A DNA stretch of 64,000 nucleotides, taken from Paenibacillus_E oryzisoli_A. Lineage in GTDB: Bacteria > Bacillota > Bacilli > Paenibacillales > NBRC-103111. The stretch spans positions 310,001 to 374,000 of the forward strand of contig NZ_JBCMUN010000005.1 of the NCBI RefSeq assembly GCF_050467285.1, read 5' to 3'. Under the pieces are notes generated by a model. It was not told where the DNA came from. It saw only the letters and a list, made by a program, of their open reading frames with translations, and searched no databases. This document shows, piece after piece, positions 50,946 to 60,265 of this stretch; the stretch's first letter is position 1, and the number at the start of each line of letters is the position of its first letter. The translations under genes and the position numbers were made by a program.

Positions 50946-52673
50946 TCATGTCCTTGCTTTCTTGTTTTTTGCCATGGTGAGCATTTCACCCGCATGATGA
51001 AGCGTAGTTTCCGTCACTTCCACCCCACCGAGCATTCTGGCCAGTTCTTCGATCCGCCCGCTCTCCGGCAAATCCTGAACCCGCGTATACGTGCGCTCCT
51101 GGTCGATCTCCTTGCGAATATAAAAGTGAACGTCAGCAAAGCTCGCCACCTGAGGCAAATGCGTGATGGAGAACACTTGGCAGGCTGCTGAAAGCACAGC
51201 CATTTTCTCCGCAATGGCTTGCGCCGCGCGGCCGCTAACTCCTGTATCTACTTCGTCAAACACCAAGACAGGAATCTGATCGATTCGGGCAAAAATGGCT
51301 TTCATCGCGAGCATAATCCGAGACAACTCCCCGCCCGAGGCGATTTTGCTTAAGCCGCGAAGCGGCTCTCCAGGGTTCGGCGCCATCATGAACTCGACTT
51401 GATCGATGCCCTGACGGTTGAAGCGTACCTTAACGCCTTCAACTTCAATGCCTCGCTCGTCCGGGGTTTGATCGATTTGCACGCGGAACTGCGTCCGTTC
51501 CATCTGCAAATCCCGAAGCTCATGCTCGATCTGCCGAGCCAGATCCTCCGCAATTCGTCTGCGCAGCTTGGACAAATCAAGCGCATGAACGGCAAGCTCC
51601 GCTCCCGCAGCGGCCAGTTTCTGCTCCAGCTTTTGCACATATTCGTCTTTATTCTCAATCGTATCGACTTCCGCCTTAATCTTCTCTAAATACGCCAAAA
51701 TCTCCGGAATATTCTCCCCGTACTTTCGTCTCAGCGTCGTGATCGAATCGAGTCGCTGCTCGATAAAATCAAGCCTAGAGGGATTAAACTCAATCTCATC
51801 GCGATAATCCCTTAATTGAAAAGCTGCATCCTCCAATTGATAGTAGGCGGTCTGCGCCTGCTCCAAAAGCGGGGACAACTTCGCTGGATCGAGCTGTACG
51901 ATGTCTTGGAGGCGGGAAACGGTTTTCCCGGCGGAATCCAAGGCCCGATTCGTCGCATATAAAAAATCGTAAGCCTCCGACGAGCTTTGATACAGCTTTT
52001 CGGCGTTCGCCAGCTTGCGTTTCTCCTCGGCCAGCGCTTCGTCTTCGCCAACTTTCAGCTTGGCGCTCGAGATTTCATCGATTTGAAAACGGTATAAGTC
52101 CAGCATCTGCAAAGCCTGCTTGCTCGTTTCCTGCAGATCGCGGAGTTCCTTCTCAATCCTTATATAAGCATTATAGCTTGCCTCATAAGCGGCTTTGACC
52201 GCTTCGACTTCCTCATCTCCGAAAGCATCCAGCGAATGAATGTGCTCTTCGACTTGCAGCAAAGACTGATGCTCATGCTGGCCGTGGATGTTGACCAACC
52301 ACTCCCCCGTTTTGCGCAGCATCGTCATATTGACCAGCTGCCCGTTGATGCGGGAAGAACTTTTGCCTGTCGCTGTAATCTCTCGCCGAATAACGAGATG
52401 CTCTCCCGGATCGCCTTCGATGCCAAGCTCTTTAAGCGTCGCCCATACCGGATGATCCGAAGGCAGCTCGAACATCGCTTCAATCTCCGCCTTATCCGCA
52501 CCGTAACGTACCAATTCCGAAGAGCCTCTCCCTCCGGCTACGAGCGTCAAAGCATCAATGATAATTGACTTTCCCGCGCCAGTCTCCCCGGTTAGCACAT
52601 GAAAGCCGGATTTAAACCGAATATGTACATGTTCAATGACCGCTAAATTCCGAATGGATAACTCTGTTAGCAT
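50946..52673 (-). CDS. recN: DNA repair protein RecN
   Basis: SMC-like protein in recombinational double-strand break repair. Walker A GETGAGKSIIIDAL near residues 31-44; long coiled-coil arms (about 160-380); ABC signature ISSGGELSRIMLAMKAIFA-like (KIASGGELSRIMLA) near 455 and Walker B VLVFDEVDTGVSG near 490. 575 aa from ATG 52673 behind AGGAGG. Strong promoter with LexA operator upstream; therefore DNA-damage induced. Confidence 0.96.
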   Translation of the reverse strand: MLTELSIRNLAVIEHVHIRFKSGFHVLTGETGAGKSIIIDALTLVAGGRGSSELVRYGADKAEIEAMFELPSDHPVWATLKELGIEGDPGEHLVIRREITATGKSSSRINGQLVNMTMLRKTGEWLVNIHGQHEHQSLLQVEEHIHSLDAFGDEEVEAVKAAYEASYNAYIRIEKELRDLQETSKQALQMLDLYRFQIDEISSAKLKVGEDEALAEEKRKLANAEKLYQSSSEAYDFLYATNRALDSAGKTVSRLQDIVQLDPAKLSPLLEQAQTAYYQLEDAAFQLRDYRDEIEFNPSRLDFIEQRLDSITTLRRKYGENIPEILAYLEKIKAEVDTIENKDEYVQKLEQKLAAAGAELAVHALDLSKLRRRIAEDLARQIEHELRDLQMERTQFRVQIDQTPDERGIEVEGVKVRFNRQGIDQVEFMMAPNPGEPLRGLSKIASGGELSRIMLAMKAIFARIDQIPVLVFDEVDTGVSGRAAQAIAEKMAVLSAACQVFSITHLPQVASFADVHFYIRKEIDQERTYTRVQDLPESGRIEELARMLGGVEVTETTLHHAGEMLTMAKNKKART

Positions 52674-52722
52674 GCCCGCCTCCTGGAACAATTATGTATG
52701 GTTGTATCAAAAGTTACTTCAA

Positions 52723-52751
52723 ATTATGACCGAACACAGGTTCGGTGTCAA
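52723..52751 (-). promoter_or_regulatory. sigma-A promoter of recN
   Basis: Minus strand TTGACA, 17 bases, CATAAT: perfect -35, five of six at -10. The LexA box fills the spacer. Confidence 0.85.
52731..52744. promoter_or_regulatory. LexA (SOS) operator of recN
   Basis: CGAACACAGGTTCG: exact match to the Bacillus LexA box CGAACnnnnGTTCG, inside the recN promoter spacer, so LexA binding would block RNA polymerase. Confidence 0.88.
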
Positions 52752-52923
52752 GCGAACAATTCCGATAAAATGGGGCTACATGTGGGCTGAGAGAGAAAAG
52801 AACAGGTTAGAAGTGAAAGAAATCGAGGGCGCTCCAAGTACGACCATGAGGGGCATCGCGAAGTTGACGATGTGGGACATTCGAGAGGGCCTAAGCCCTC
52901 CCGATTTGAGGAATATATTTCGG

Positions 52924-53373
52924 CTACGCTAATAAAGACATGATCTCTTGCATAAAGGTTGTGCTGTTCTCTTTGCCGCGGCAGATTACAAGGATCGTGT
53001 CGTCCCCGCAAATCGTTCCCATCACACCGCTCCACTCCAAGCTGTCAAGCAGGGCGCAAATCGTGTTCGCAGTGCCCGGCAAGCATTTCATCACGACCAG
53101 ATTATCCGTATAATCAATCGAGACAAAATGGTCGCTAAGCGCCCGGCGCAGCCTCTGCATCGGATTGAACCGGGAATCGGCCGGCATCGAGTACTTGTAT
53201 CTGCCGTCATCGAGCGGCACCTTGATGAGATGAAGCTCTTTTATGTCGCGCGATACCGTCGCTTGCGTCACATGAAAGCCAGCGTCGCGCAGCGCTTCGA
53301 CCAGCTCGTCCTGCGTCTCGATTTCATGATTCGTAATGATTTCTCTGATTTTGACATGCCTCTGACCTTTCAT
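52924..53373 (-). CDS. argR: Arginine repressor ArgR (AhrC)
   Basis: Controls arginine synthesis and breakdown. N-terminal winged helix (about 1-70, IREIITNHEIETQDELVEALRDAGFHVTQATVSRDIKELHLIKV) and C-terminal hexamer/arginine-binding domain (about 80-149, LPGTANTICALLDSLEWSGVMGTICGDDTILVI). 149 aa. ATG behind GAGGTG. Between the 150-aa unknown gene and recN, as in Bacillus. Confidence 0.95.
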   Translation of the reverse strand: MKGQRHVKIREIITNHEIETQDELVEALRDAGFHVTQATVSRDIKELHLIKVPLDDGRYKYSMPADSRFNPMQRLRRALSDHFVSIDYTDNLVVMKCLPGTANTICALLDSLEWSGVMGTICGDDTILVICRGKENSTTFMQEIMSLLA

Positions 53374-53374
53374 C

Positions 53375-53827
53375 CTACACCTCTATGTGAAAAGTGATTT
53401 TTTTGATTTTTTGCACAGCCAGATCCACGTAAAGGATGCCTTCGGCTTCCGGATACATCAGGCTGTACGGCAGCAGCATCTCGCGCACACCGCTTCCTGT
53501 CATTTCCAGCGGTTTGCGCTCTCTCGCCACTTTGACGAGCAGGAGCTGCCCATCCTTTTCTGCGAAGTAGTCGATAAACAACCGGCTTTCCAGCACGTCA
53601 CGGTCATTAATCGTCATGGTGATTGGAATTTTCGTTTTCCCGGCAAGCACATCGAACCCTGCACCTTCCAGCAGCTCAACCACGTCATCCTGCGGCACAT
53701 CGGCATCGCTTCGCACACGAACTCGCTTAGGCATCGGACCCTTAAGCCACTTATTGAACCGCCAGAATAGAAAGCCAACGAAAATGATAAGGATTAACAA
53801 AATGACTTTGACATCGCCTTGTTCCAC
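53375..53827 (-). CDS. Conserved hypothetical protein between tlyA and argR
   Basis: 150 aa, GTG 53827 behind GAGGTGAGG. N-terminal membrane anchor (VILLILIIFVGFLFWRF), then a soluble part with a GAGFDVLAGKTKIPITMTINDRDVLESRLFIDYFAEKDGQLLLVKVARERKP domain that resembles restriction/nuclease-like folds but lacks identified catalytic residues. Two bases before argR, likely the same transcript. A lineage-specific gene; role unknown. Confidence 0.65.
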   Translation of the reverse strand: MEQGDVKVILLILIIFVGFLFWRFNKWLKGPMPKRVRVRSDADVPQDDVVELLEGAGFDVLAGKTKIPITMTINDRDVLESRLFIDYFAEKDGQLLLVKVARERKPLEMTGSGVREMLLPYSLMYPEAEGILYVDLAVQKIKKITFHIEV

Positions 53828-53883
53828 GTCCCTCACCTCGCTTAACTATTCGAGGATGCGGATGGAAAATCCTTTTTATGCGG

Positions 53884-53932
53884 AAAAAACTCATCTCCGG
53901 GCGCTCCAAACAAGCAGTCCCCTTGATGAGTT
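53884..53932 (-). terminator. Possible terminator after tlyA
   Basis: Minus strand AACTCATC, 29-base loop, GATGAGTT then TTTTCC. The stem includes the tlyA stop codon region. Long loop lowers confidence. Confidence 0.5.
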
Positions 53933-54762
53933 TATTTGCCGTGCAATTTCTGCGATTCCTTCACAGTCTCAGCAATGATGACGTTCAGGTTGGTTGTTGC
54001 GGCGAGCGACTCCTCTTCGGAATTGCCAGACCAATATGCAAGAAATTCAATATTGCCTTCTCCGCCGGTAATGGGCGAGTACGTAAGGTCTTTCAGACGG
54101 AAGCCAAGCTCCTCCGCGAACGACAGCACCGTCGTCAACACGTCGATGTGAACGTCCGTATCGCGCACGACGCCCGATTTGCCTACCTTTTCACGACCTG
54201 CCTCAAATTGCGGCTTAATCAGAGCCACAACCTGTCCCTGCTGCTGTAAAATCTCCTTCAGCGGCGGCAAAATAATGCGCAGCGAGATGAAAGAGACGTC
54301 GATGCTTGCAAAATTCGGCCGCGGACCCCCGAGATCTTCCGCTGTCGTGTACCGGAAATTCGTCCGTTCCATGACGCGAACGCGCTCGTCGTTCCGTAAG
54401 GACCAGTCGAGCTGATTGTAGCCGACATCGACAGCGTAGACGAACGACGCGCCATGCTGCAGCGCACAATCTGTAAAGCCGCCTGTCGACGCCCCAATGT
54501 CAAGCATGACCGCCCCAGTGACGTCAATTTCGAACTGCTTGAGCGCTTTCTCCAGCTTCAGTCCGCCTCGGCTGACGTAAGGGTGGATCGCGCCTTTGAC
54601 TTTCAATGCCGCTTTGCGGCTTATTTTCATCCCGGGCTTATCCGCAGGCTCTTCGTCTGCAAAAACAAGGCCAGCCATAATGGCGGCCTTGGCTTTCTCT
54701 CTGCTTTCGAAATAGCCTTGCTCCAGGAGCAATACGTCCAACCGTTCTTTATCAGATGACAT
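53932..54762 (-). CDS. tlyA: TlyA-family rRNA (cytidine-2'-O)-methyltransferase
   Basis: S4 RNA-binding domain (about 1-60, RLDVLLLEQGYFESREKAKAAIMAGLV) followed by an FtsJ-type methyltransferase with the SAM motif VMLDIGASTGGFTDCALQHGASFVYAVDVGYNQL (about 85-118). KxxxxGG: K in SRGGLKLEKAL. 276 aa. Known homologues methylate 16S and 23S rRNA; earlier called haemolysin. Position dxs-tlyA-argR as in Bacillus. Confidence 0.94.
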   Translation of the reverse strand: MSSDKERLDVLLLEQGYFESREKAKAAIMAGLVFADEEPADKPGMKISRKAALKVKGAIHPYVSRGGLKLEKALKQFEIDVTGAVMLDIGASTGGFTDCALQHGASFVYAVDVGYNQLDWSLRNDERVRVMERTNFRYTTAEDLGGPRPNFASIDVSFISLRIILPPLKEILQQQGQVVALIKPQFEAGREKVGKSGVVRDTDVHIDVLTTVLSFAEELGFRLKDLTYSPITGGEGNIEFLAYWSGNSEEESLAATTNLNVIIAETVKESQKLHGK

Positions 54763-54799
54763 ACCTGCTACGAGACTCCTATTCGAATGCCCGCAAACG

Positions 54800-56686
54800 T
54801 CAAACGCGCTGACGCTTGCGCGGCGTTAATGACTTGACTTCAGCGACAAGGTGCTCTACCGTCAGGCCGACTTCCTCGCGTTGTTCTTTCACACTGCCAT
54901 GCTCGACAAAGTAATCCGGAATTCCCATGACGGTCACATGCATGTTGAAGTTCCGCTGCAAGGCATAGTATTCCATCACCGCGCTGCCGAAGCCGCCTTG
55001 AATCGAACCTTCCTCCATCGTGATGACCGGCAATTCCTCCGCAGCAAGCTGCTGCAAGAACGACTCGTCAAGCGGCTTGATGAAACGGGCATTGACCACG
55101 CGAAGCTGGATGCCTTCTTCGGCCAACAGCTCAGCCGCTTCAAGCGCGATTTGCACCATCGGGCCTACAGCCAACACGGCGGCATGACCGCCTTCGCGCA
55201 GCGTTTCCCAGGTGCCGATAGGAATCGCCTTCGGCGGCGCCTCGATGGAAACGCCGGTTCCACTAATGCGCGGATAACGGTAAGCGATCGGCCCATCGTT
55301 GTATTCGAGCGCCGTTTGCATCATATCGCGAAGCTCTTTCTCGTCCTTCGGCATCATGAGCACCATGTTCGGCAGCGATCGCAAGAAAGCGATGTCGTAC
55401 ACCCCTTGATGCGTCTCCCCGTCAGGACCGACAAAGCCGGCACGGTCGATGGCGAACGCTACGTTCAGCTTCGGACGACAGATGTCGTGCACGACTTGAT
55501 CGTATGCGCGCTGCAAGAACGTCGAGTAAACGGCGAATACCGGTTTGAGCCCCTCGCTCGCCATACCCGCGCACAGCGTTGCCGCATGCTGCTCCGCAAT
55601 GCCGACATCAATCATCCGGTTCGGGAAATGCTTCGCGAACTTGATCAGGCCGGAACCGCCCGGCATTGCTGGCGTCACCGCGATTATGCGAGAATCTTTT
55701 TCACCAAGCTCGATCAGCGTGTTGCCGAACACTTCGGTGTACATCGGCGGCCCTGCGCTCTTGAGCACTTGGCCGGATTCGATTTTATACGGTCCGAGGC
55801 CATGCCAGGTGTGAGAGTCCTGCTCCGCAGGCGAGTAGCCTTTGCCTTTGGTCGTTACCACATGCACAAGTACTGGGCCGTTAATTTTCTCCGCTTGCTT
55901 CAAAGTGTCCATCAGCACCGGCAAATTATGTCCGTCAACCGGGCCGATGTACGTAAAGCCGAGCTCTTCAAACCATACGCCGTTCAATACAAAATATTTG
56001 AGACTGTCCTTCAGCTTCTCCGCGGTTTTGGCCAGCGTGTCGCCGATGGCAGGTATTTTCTTCAGTAAATGTTCGACTTCTTCTTTCGCTTTCAAATAGT
56101 GACGATCCGAGCGGATTTTGCTCAAATAATTATGAATCGCCCCGACGTTGGGCGCAATCGACATCTCGTTGTCATTCAGAATGACAATAATATTTTTCTT
56201 CTCATGGCCGATATGGTTCATCGCTTCCAGCGCCATACCGCCGGTAATCGCGCCGTCGCCAATGATGGCTACGACTTTGTTGTGCTCGCCTTTCAGATCC
56301 CGGGCCATTGCCATCCCCATCGCTGCGGACAGCGAAGTCGAGCTGTGTCCGGCTTCCCATACGTCATGCTCGCTCTCGGAGCGTTTGACGAACCCGCAAA
56401 GTCCCTTGTACTTCCGCAAGGTGTCGAATTTGTCTCTGCGGCCGGTTAAAATTTTATGCACGTACGCCTGATGGCCCACGTCAAAAATCAGTTTATCATA
56501 CGGGCTGTGGAACAGAGTGTGTAAAGCGATCGTAAGCTCAACCACGCCTAAGTTAGGAGCCAGATGGCCACCTGTGACGGAAAGCTTTTCAATTAGAAAT
56601 TGACGTATTTCACCTGCCAACGTCTCCAGCTCCGACATCGATAACCGCTTCAAGTCCTCAGGCCGATTGATTTGTTCGAGCAGCAC
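54800..56686 (-). CDS. dxs: 1-deoxy-D-xylulose-5-phosphate synthase
   Basis: Thiamine enzyme for the first MEP-pathway step. TPP motif GDGAITGGMALEAMNHIGHEKKNIIVILNDNEMS (about 142-174), N-terminal GGHLAPNLGVVELTIALH, C-terminal transketolase domain with ATLCAGMASEGLKPVFAVYSTFLQRAYDQVVHD. 628 aa. GTG start behind GAGGAAA. 37 bases before tlyA. Confidence 0.96.
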   Translation of the reverse strand: MLLEQINRPEDLKRLSMSELETLAGEIRQFLIEKLSVTGGHLAPNLGVVELTIALHTLFHSPYDKLIFDVGHQAYVHKILTGRRDKFDTLRKYKGLCGFVKRSESEHDVWEAGHSSTSLSAAMGMAMARDLKGEHNKVVAIIGDGAITGGMALEAMNHIGHEKKNIIVILNDNEMSIAPNVGAIHNYLSKIRSDRHYLKAKEEVEHLLKKIPAIGDTLAKTAEKLKDSLKYFVLNGVWFEELGFTYIGPVDGHNLPVLMDTLKQAEKINGPVLVHVVTTKGKGYSPAEQDSHTWHGLGPYKIESGQVLKSAGPPMYTEVFGNTLIELGEKDSRIIAVTPAMPGGSGLIKFAKHFPNRMIDVGIAEQHAATLCAGMASEGLKPVFAVYSTFLQRAYDQVVHDICRPKLNVAFAIDRAGFVGPDGETHQGVYDIAFLRSLPNMVLMMPKDEKELRDMMQTALEYNDGPIAYRYPRISGTGVSIEAPPKAIPIGTWETLREGGHAAVLAVGPMVQIALEAAELLAEEGIQLRVVNARFIKPLDESFLQQLAAEELPVITMEEGSIQGGFGSAVMEYYALQRNFNMHVTVMGIPDYFVEHGSVKEQREEVGLTVEHLVAEVKSLTPRKRQRV

Positions 56687-56803
56687 GCTTGTTTCCTCAC
56701 TTTCTCCTCGTGAAAATGCTAAGATTTCACCATTATATCATAAAATTGCTATTACGTATAAAATCGTGCTGTAACCAGGACAATTTGTGATTCTCCCCTA
56801 GCT

Positions 56804-57712
56804 TTAATGGTCGCGTTTCATGAGATAATCCGCGAGTTGAAGCAAGCGTTCCGCATTCGGCAGCTTCGCTTCCTGCAGTGCGTTCTTCGCTTGCGCGGTC
56901 AAGCTGCGGACCATATTCTCCGAAGCTTCCATACCGATAAAGAACGGGTACGTCACTTTCTGCTGTTTCTCGTCACTCTTCACCGGCTTGCCGAGCTTCG
57001 ACTCGTCACCGATAATATCCAGGATATCGTCCTGAATTTGAAAAGCGAGACCTAACGCGTCGCCGAATGCCGTTAACGCGGCAAGCTGCTCCGGCGTCGC
57101 GCCCGCAATATGACCACCAGCGCGAAGCGAAAACACCATCAGATCGCTCGTTTTGTGCCGATGAATAAACGTTAGTTCCTCCAGGCTCGTGATGCCTTGC
57201 TCACCCAGCATATCCGCCGCCTGGCCGCCGACCATTCCTCTCGCTCCCGCATAACTCGCCAGCTCCTCGGTAATCGCCAGTACCCGCTCGGCCGGTGCGC
57301 CATGCACCTTGTGCGCTTGCGCGACGCTGTGGAACGCATGTGTCAGCAGCGCATCTCCCGCAAGAATCGCCATCGCCTCACCGTACACCTTGTGATTCGT
57401 CAGCTTCCCTCGGCGATAGTCGTCATTGTCCATCGCCGGTAGATCGTCATGCACCAACGAATACGTGTGCACCATCTCAATCGCCAAGGCGACCGGCAGC
57501 GCCGCAGCCTGGGAGCCGCCGAGCGCTTCAGCGGCAGCCAGCACGAGAATCGGTCTCAGCCGCTTCCCGCCGGCCATCAAGGAATAGTTCATGGCTTCCC
57601 GTAAAGAGACAGGCACCTGCCACTCCGCCGGCAAGGCGAGCAGCAGCTCCGCTTCAATCTGTTCAGCATGGGATGAGATATATGTATGAATGTCGGACGT
57701 CGTTTTATTCAA
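56804..57712 (-). CDS. ispA: Farnesyl diphosphate synthase (polyprenyl synthetase)
   Basis: Condenses IPP with DMAPP/GPP. First Asp-rich motif LVHDDLPAMDNDDYRRG (about 90-105) and second FQIQDDILDIIGD; GGKRLRPIL. 302 aa. Start is TTG at 57712 behind AAGGGGAA; the next in-frame ATG would cut the conserved N-terminus. Three bases after xseB. Confidence 0.93.
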   Translation of the reverse strand: MNKTTSDIHTYISSHAEQIEAELLLALPAEWQVPVSLREAMNYSLMAGGKRLRPILVLAAAEALGGSQAAALPVALAIEMVHTYSLVHDDLPAMDNDDYRRGKLTNHKVYGEAMAILAGDALLTHAFHSVAQAHKVHGAPAERVLAITEELASYAGARGMVGGQAADMLGEQGITSLEELTFIHRHKTSDLMVFSLRAGGHIAGATPEQLAALTAFGDALGLAFQIQDDILDIIGDESKLGKPVKSDEKQQKVTYPFFIGMEASENMVRSLTAQAKNALQEAKLPNAERLLQLADYLMKRDH

Positions 57713-57714
57713 GC

Positions 57715-57966
57715 TTAATTCCCCTTATCTTCCAAGACCGCTTGGAAAGGCTTGCGCGTTACGCCAGCTTCCCCTTCCACCAGCATCTCAATTTTCTTCT
57801 CGACTTGCTCCAGCTTCACACCGCATAGGTGGGACAGCCGAACACCTTCCTGATACAGCTCAATCGCTTTCTCCAGCGGCACGTCGCCGCTCTCGAGCTG
57901 GGCAACGATGCGCTCCAGCTGCTCGATGGCCGTTTCAAAGCTTTCTTCGGTTTCTTTATTCGACAT
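57715..57966 (-). CDS. xseB: Exodeoxyribonuclease VII small subunit
   Basis: 83 aa; coiled-coil helix hairpin binding to XseA. ESFETAIEQLERIVAQLESGDVPLEKAIELYQEGVRLSHLCGVKLEQVEKKIEML is typical. Overlaps the xseA end by eleven bases. Confidence 0.95.
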   Translation of the reverse strand: MSNKETEESFETAIEQLERIVAQLESGDVPLEKAIELYQEGVRLSHLCGVKLEQVEKKIEMLVEGEAGVTRKPFQAVLEDKGN

Positions 57967-59323
57967 CCTTGTTCTCCTCCATCCCCGCTACTTGAACATG
58001 CACGCGTCCATCCTTCAACCGAAGGGTGAGACGATCCCCGATCTTCACCTGTTTGACCGATCTGACGAGTTCCGTCTCTCCCTCGTCATAGGCCAAACTG
58101 TAGCCCCGCTGCATAATCTTCAGCGGGCTCAGCGCGTCCAGATGACGGACGCGGCTGTGCCACTCCTGCTTCTTCGCGCGCAGGAGCGTCTGCATGGCCG
58201 TGTGCATCTGGCGGCTGGCGGTGCCCAGCCGCTGGCGCGCATGCACGGCCTGCTCGGCCGGGCTTCGGCTTTCGAGTCTGCGCTCCAGCCTAAGCCGCCG
58301 CTGCGCCAGCTCCGCGAGGCGCTGCCGCATCCGGTAACCGAGCTGCTCCGCCAGCCGGTCCAGGCGCTCCGCAGGCTGCTGCAGCAGCTGCCTGCGCGGG
58401 TTCGTCAGGAACGGTGAGCGCTGTGCGCGCGCGAGCCGTTCCTGCTTACGGCGCAGCTGCTGGAGCAGCCCGTAGTGCGAGCGTTGCGCGAGCTGCGACA
58501 GCTGCTGCTTCAGCTCGAGGTGGTGCGGCACCGCGAGCTCCGCCGCCGCCGTCGGCGTCGGCGCCCGCAGATCGGCGACGAAGTCCGCGATCGTGAAGTC
58601 CGTCTCGTGGCCGACGGCCGAGATGACGGGGATCGCGGAAGCGCCGATCGCCCGGGCCACGGCTTCCTCGTTGAACGCCCAGAGCTCCTCAAGGGAGCCG
58701 CCGCCGCGGCCCACGATGAGCACGTCGGCTTCACCGAGGCGGTTCATCGCTTCGATCGCCTTGACGATCGAAGGCGCCGCTCCTGTGCCCTGTACGAGGA
58801 CAGGGTACAGCAGAATCGGCACCGCAGGGAAGCGCCGCTGCAGCGTGATGATAATATCCCGCACAGCTGCGCCCGTCGGAGACGTAATGACGCCGATCGC
58901 CCGCGGAAAACGCGGGATCGGCTTCTTGCTCTCGGCAGCGAAGAGACCTTCGCCTTCCAGTTTCTTTTTCAATTGCTCATAGGCTAAATAAAGGCTGCCG
59001 ATGCCGTCAGGCTGCATCGACGTCACGTAGAACTGGTACGCGCCATCTCGTTCGTAGACGGAAATATTGCCACGCGCCAGCACCTTCGTGCCTTCCTTCG
59101 GGATAAAGCCGAGGCGTTGATTGTGAGACGCGAACATGATGCTCTTGAGCCGTCCATCCGCGTCTTTCAGCGTAAAATACATATGCCCGCTGGAGTGATG
59201 CGTGAAATTGGATATTTCACCGCGCACCCAGACGTCCTGCAGGCGAAAGTCGCCTTCCAAGAGCAGCTTAATATAGCGGTTGACCTCCTTGACGGAGAAA
59301 ACCTTCGCTTCGTTCCTCGCCAT
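57956..59323 (-). CDS. xseA: Exodeoxyribonuclease VII large subunit
   Basis: Degrades single-stranded DNA with XseB. N-terminal OB-fold (about 1-110, VFSVKEVNRYIKLLLEGDFRLQDVWVRGEISNF), catalytic core with GVITSPTGAAVRDIIITLQRRFP, DVLIVGRGGGSLEELWAFNEE and ISAVGHETDFTIADFVADLRAPTPTAAAEL. C-terminal coiled coil. 455 aa. The middle has GC-rich, palindrome-bearing DNA (see findings). Confidence 0.95.
   Translation of the reverse strand: MARNEAKVFSVKEVNRYIKLLLEGDFRLQDVWVRGEISNFTHHSSGHMYFTLKDADGRLKSIMFASHNQRLGFIPKEGTKVLARGNISVYERDGAYQFYVTSMQPDGIGSLYLAYEQLKKKLEGEGLFAAESKKPIPRFPRAIGVITSPTGAAVRDIIITLQRRFPAVPILLYPVLVQGTGAAPSIVKAIEAMNRLGEADVLIVGRGGGSLEELWAFNEEAVARAIGASAIPVISAVGHETDFTIADFVADLRAPTPTAAAELAVPHHLELKQQLSQLAQRSHYGLLQQLRRKQERLARAQRSPFLTNPRRQLLQQPAERLDRLAEQLGYRMRQRLAELAQRRLRLERRLESRSPAEQAVHARQRLGTASRQMHTAMQTLLRAKKQEWHSRVRHLDALSPLKIMQRGYSLAYDEGETELVRSVKQVKIGDRLTLRLKDGRVHVQVAGMEENKDVE
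58751..58810. repeat. Palindromes inside xseA
   Basis: TTCGATCG / CGATCGAA (perfect 8-base arms, 58751-58772) and an 11-base imperfect pair CTGTGCCCTGT / ACAGGGTACAG (58783-58810), in a GC-rich coding stretch. Confidence 0.45.
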
Positions 59324-59330
59324 GGGCCGA

Positions 59331-60197
59331 TTATACGTTCACGCTGACGCCGGCTTTGCGCGCAGCCGCATCAACCGTGTTGCGCAGCAGCATCGTGATC
59401 GTCATCGGACCGACGCAGCCCGGTACAGGTGTAATGGCACTTGCGACTTCTTTCACCGCTTCAAAGTCAACATCACCGGTCAACTTGCCGTTCTCCGGAC
59501 GGTTCATGCCGACGTCAATGACGACAGCCCCCGGCTTCACATGGTTCGCGCCGATCAGGTGCGCTTTGCCGACTGCGACAACGAGAATATCCGCTTGCTT
59601 CGTAATCTCTTCCATATTCGGCGTGCGGGAGTGCACAACGGTCACCGTTGCGTGCTCGCGCAGCAGCAGCATTGCCATCGGCTTGCCGACGATATTGCTG
59701 CGGCCTACGACAACAGCGTGTTTGCCGGCAATTTGCACGCCTGTCCGCTTCAAAATCTCGATGACACCATGAGGTGTGCAAGGCTTCATGCCGTCTTTGC
59801 CAATCATCAGGTTCCCCACGTTAACCGGGTGGAAGCAATCCACATCTTTGGCCGGGTCGATTTCATCGACGACCGCTTCTTCATCGATGTGCTTCGGCAG
59901 TGGAGACTGCACGAGGATGCCATGAATTTTATCGTTGCGGTTAAAACCATGAATCAACTGGATCAGCTCATCCTGCGTTGTCGATGCCGGCAGCGCGTGA
60001 ACTTCCGAATAGATGCCTACTTCATCGCAGGATTTGGCTTTGTTGCGCACGTACACTTGCGAAGCGGGATCTTCTCCAACAATAATCACGACGAGCCCAG
60101 GCTGATTGCCCTTCGCCGCTAAGGCAGCGGCATCCGCTTTGATTTCTTCACGAATGGAACCTACTAATTCTTTCCCGTTGATCACTTGCGCTGACAT
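59331..60197 (-). CDS. folD: Methylenetetrahydrofolate dehydrogenase / cyclohydrolase
   Basis: One-carbon metabolism. GLVVIIVGEDPASQVYVRNKAKSCDEVGI (about 30-58, catalytic Lys and Tyr), QSPLPKHIDEEAVVDEIDPAKDVDCFHP, and NADP fold VVGRSNIVGKPMAMLLL. 288 aa. Directly downstream is xseA, eight bases away; conserved order nusB-folD-xseA. Confidence 0.96.
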   Translation of the reverse strand: MSAQVINGKELVGSIREEIKADAAALAAKGNQPGLVVIIVGEDPASQVYVRNKAKSCDEVGIYSEVHALPASTTQDELIQLIHGFNRNDKIHGILVQSPLPKHIDEEAVVDEIDPAKDVDCFHPVNVGNLMIGKDGMKPCTPHGVIEILKRTGVQIAGKHAVVVGRSNIVGKPMAMLLLREHATVTVVHSRTPNMEEITKQADILVVAVGKAHLIGANHVKPGAVVIDVGMNRPENGKLTGDVDFEAVKEVASAITPVPGCVGPMTITMLLRNTVDAAARKAGVSVNV

Positions 60198-60265
60198 GTG
60201 TTTCTCCCCCTAGACCGGATTAATTTATAATAATTACAGGATGAATGACAGCATAAACGCTTGGA

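Noticed and set aside
52636..52932. Plus-strand frame across the recN promoter region
   Set aside because: Covers the LexA box and promoter; no ribosome site; low-complexity composition. The rest of 52752-52923 holds nothing recognised.
54851..56068. 405-codon plus-strand frame opposite dxs
   Set aside because: Antisense shadow.
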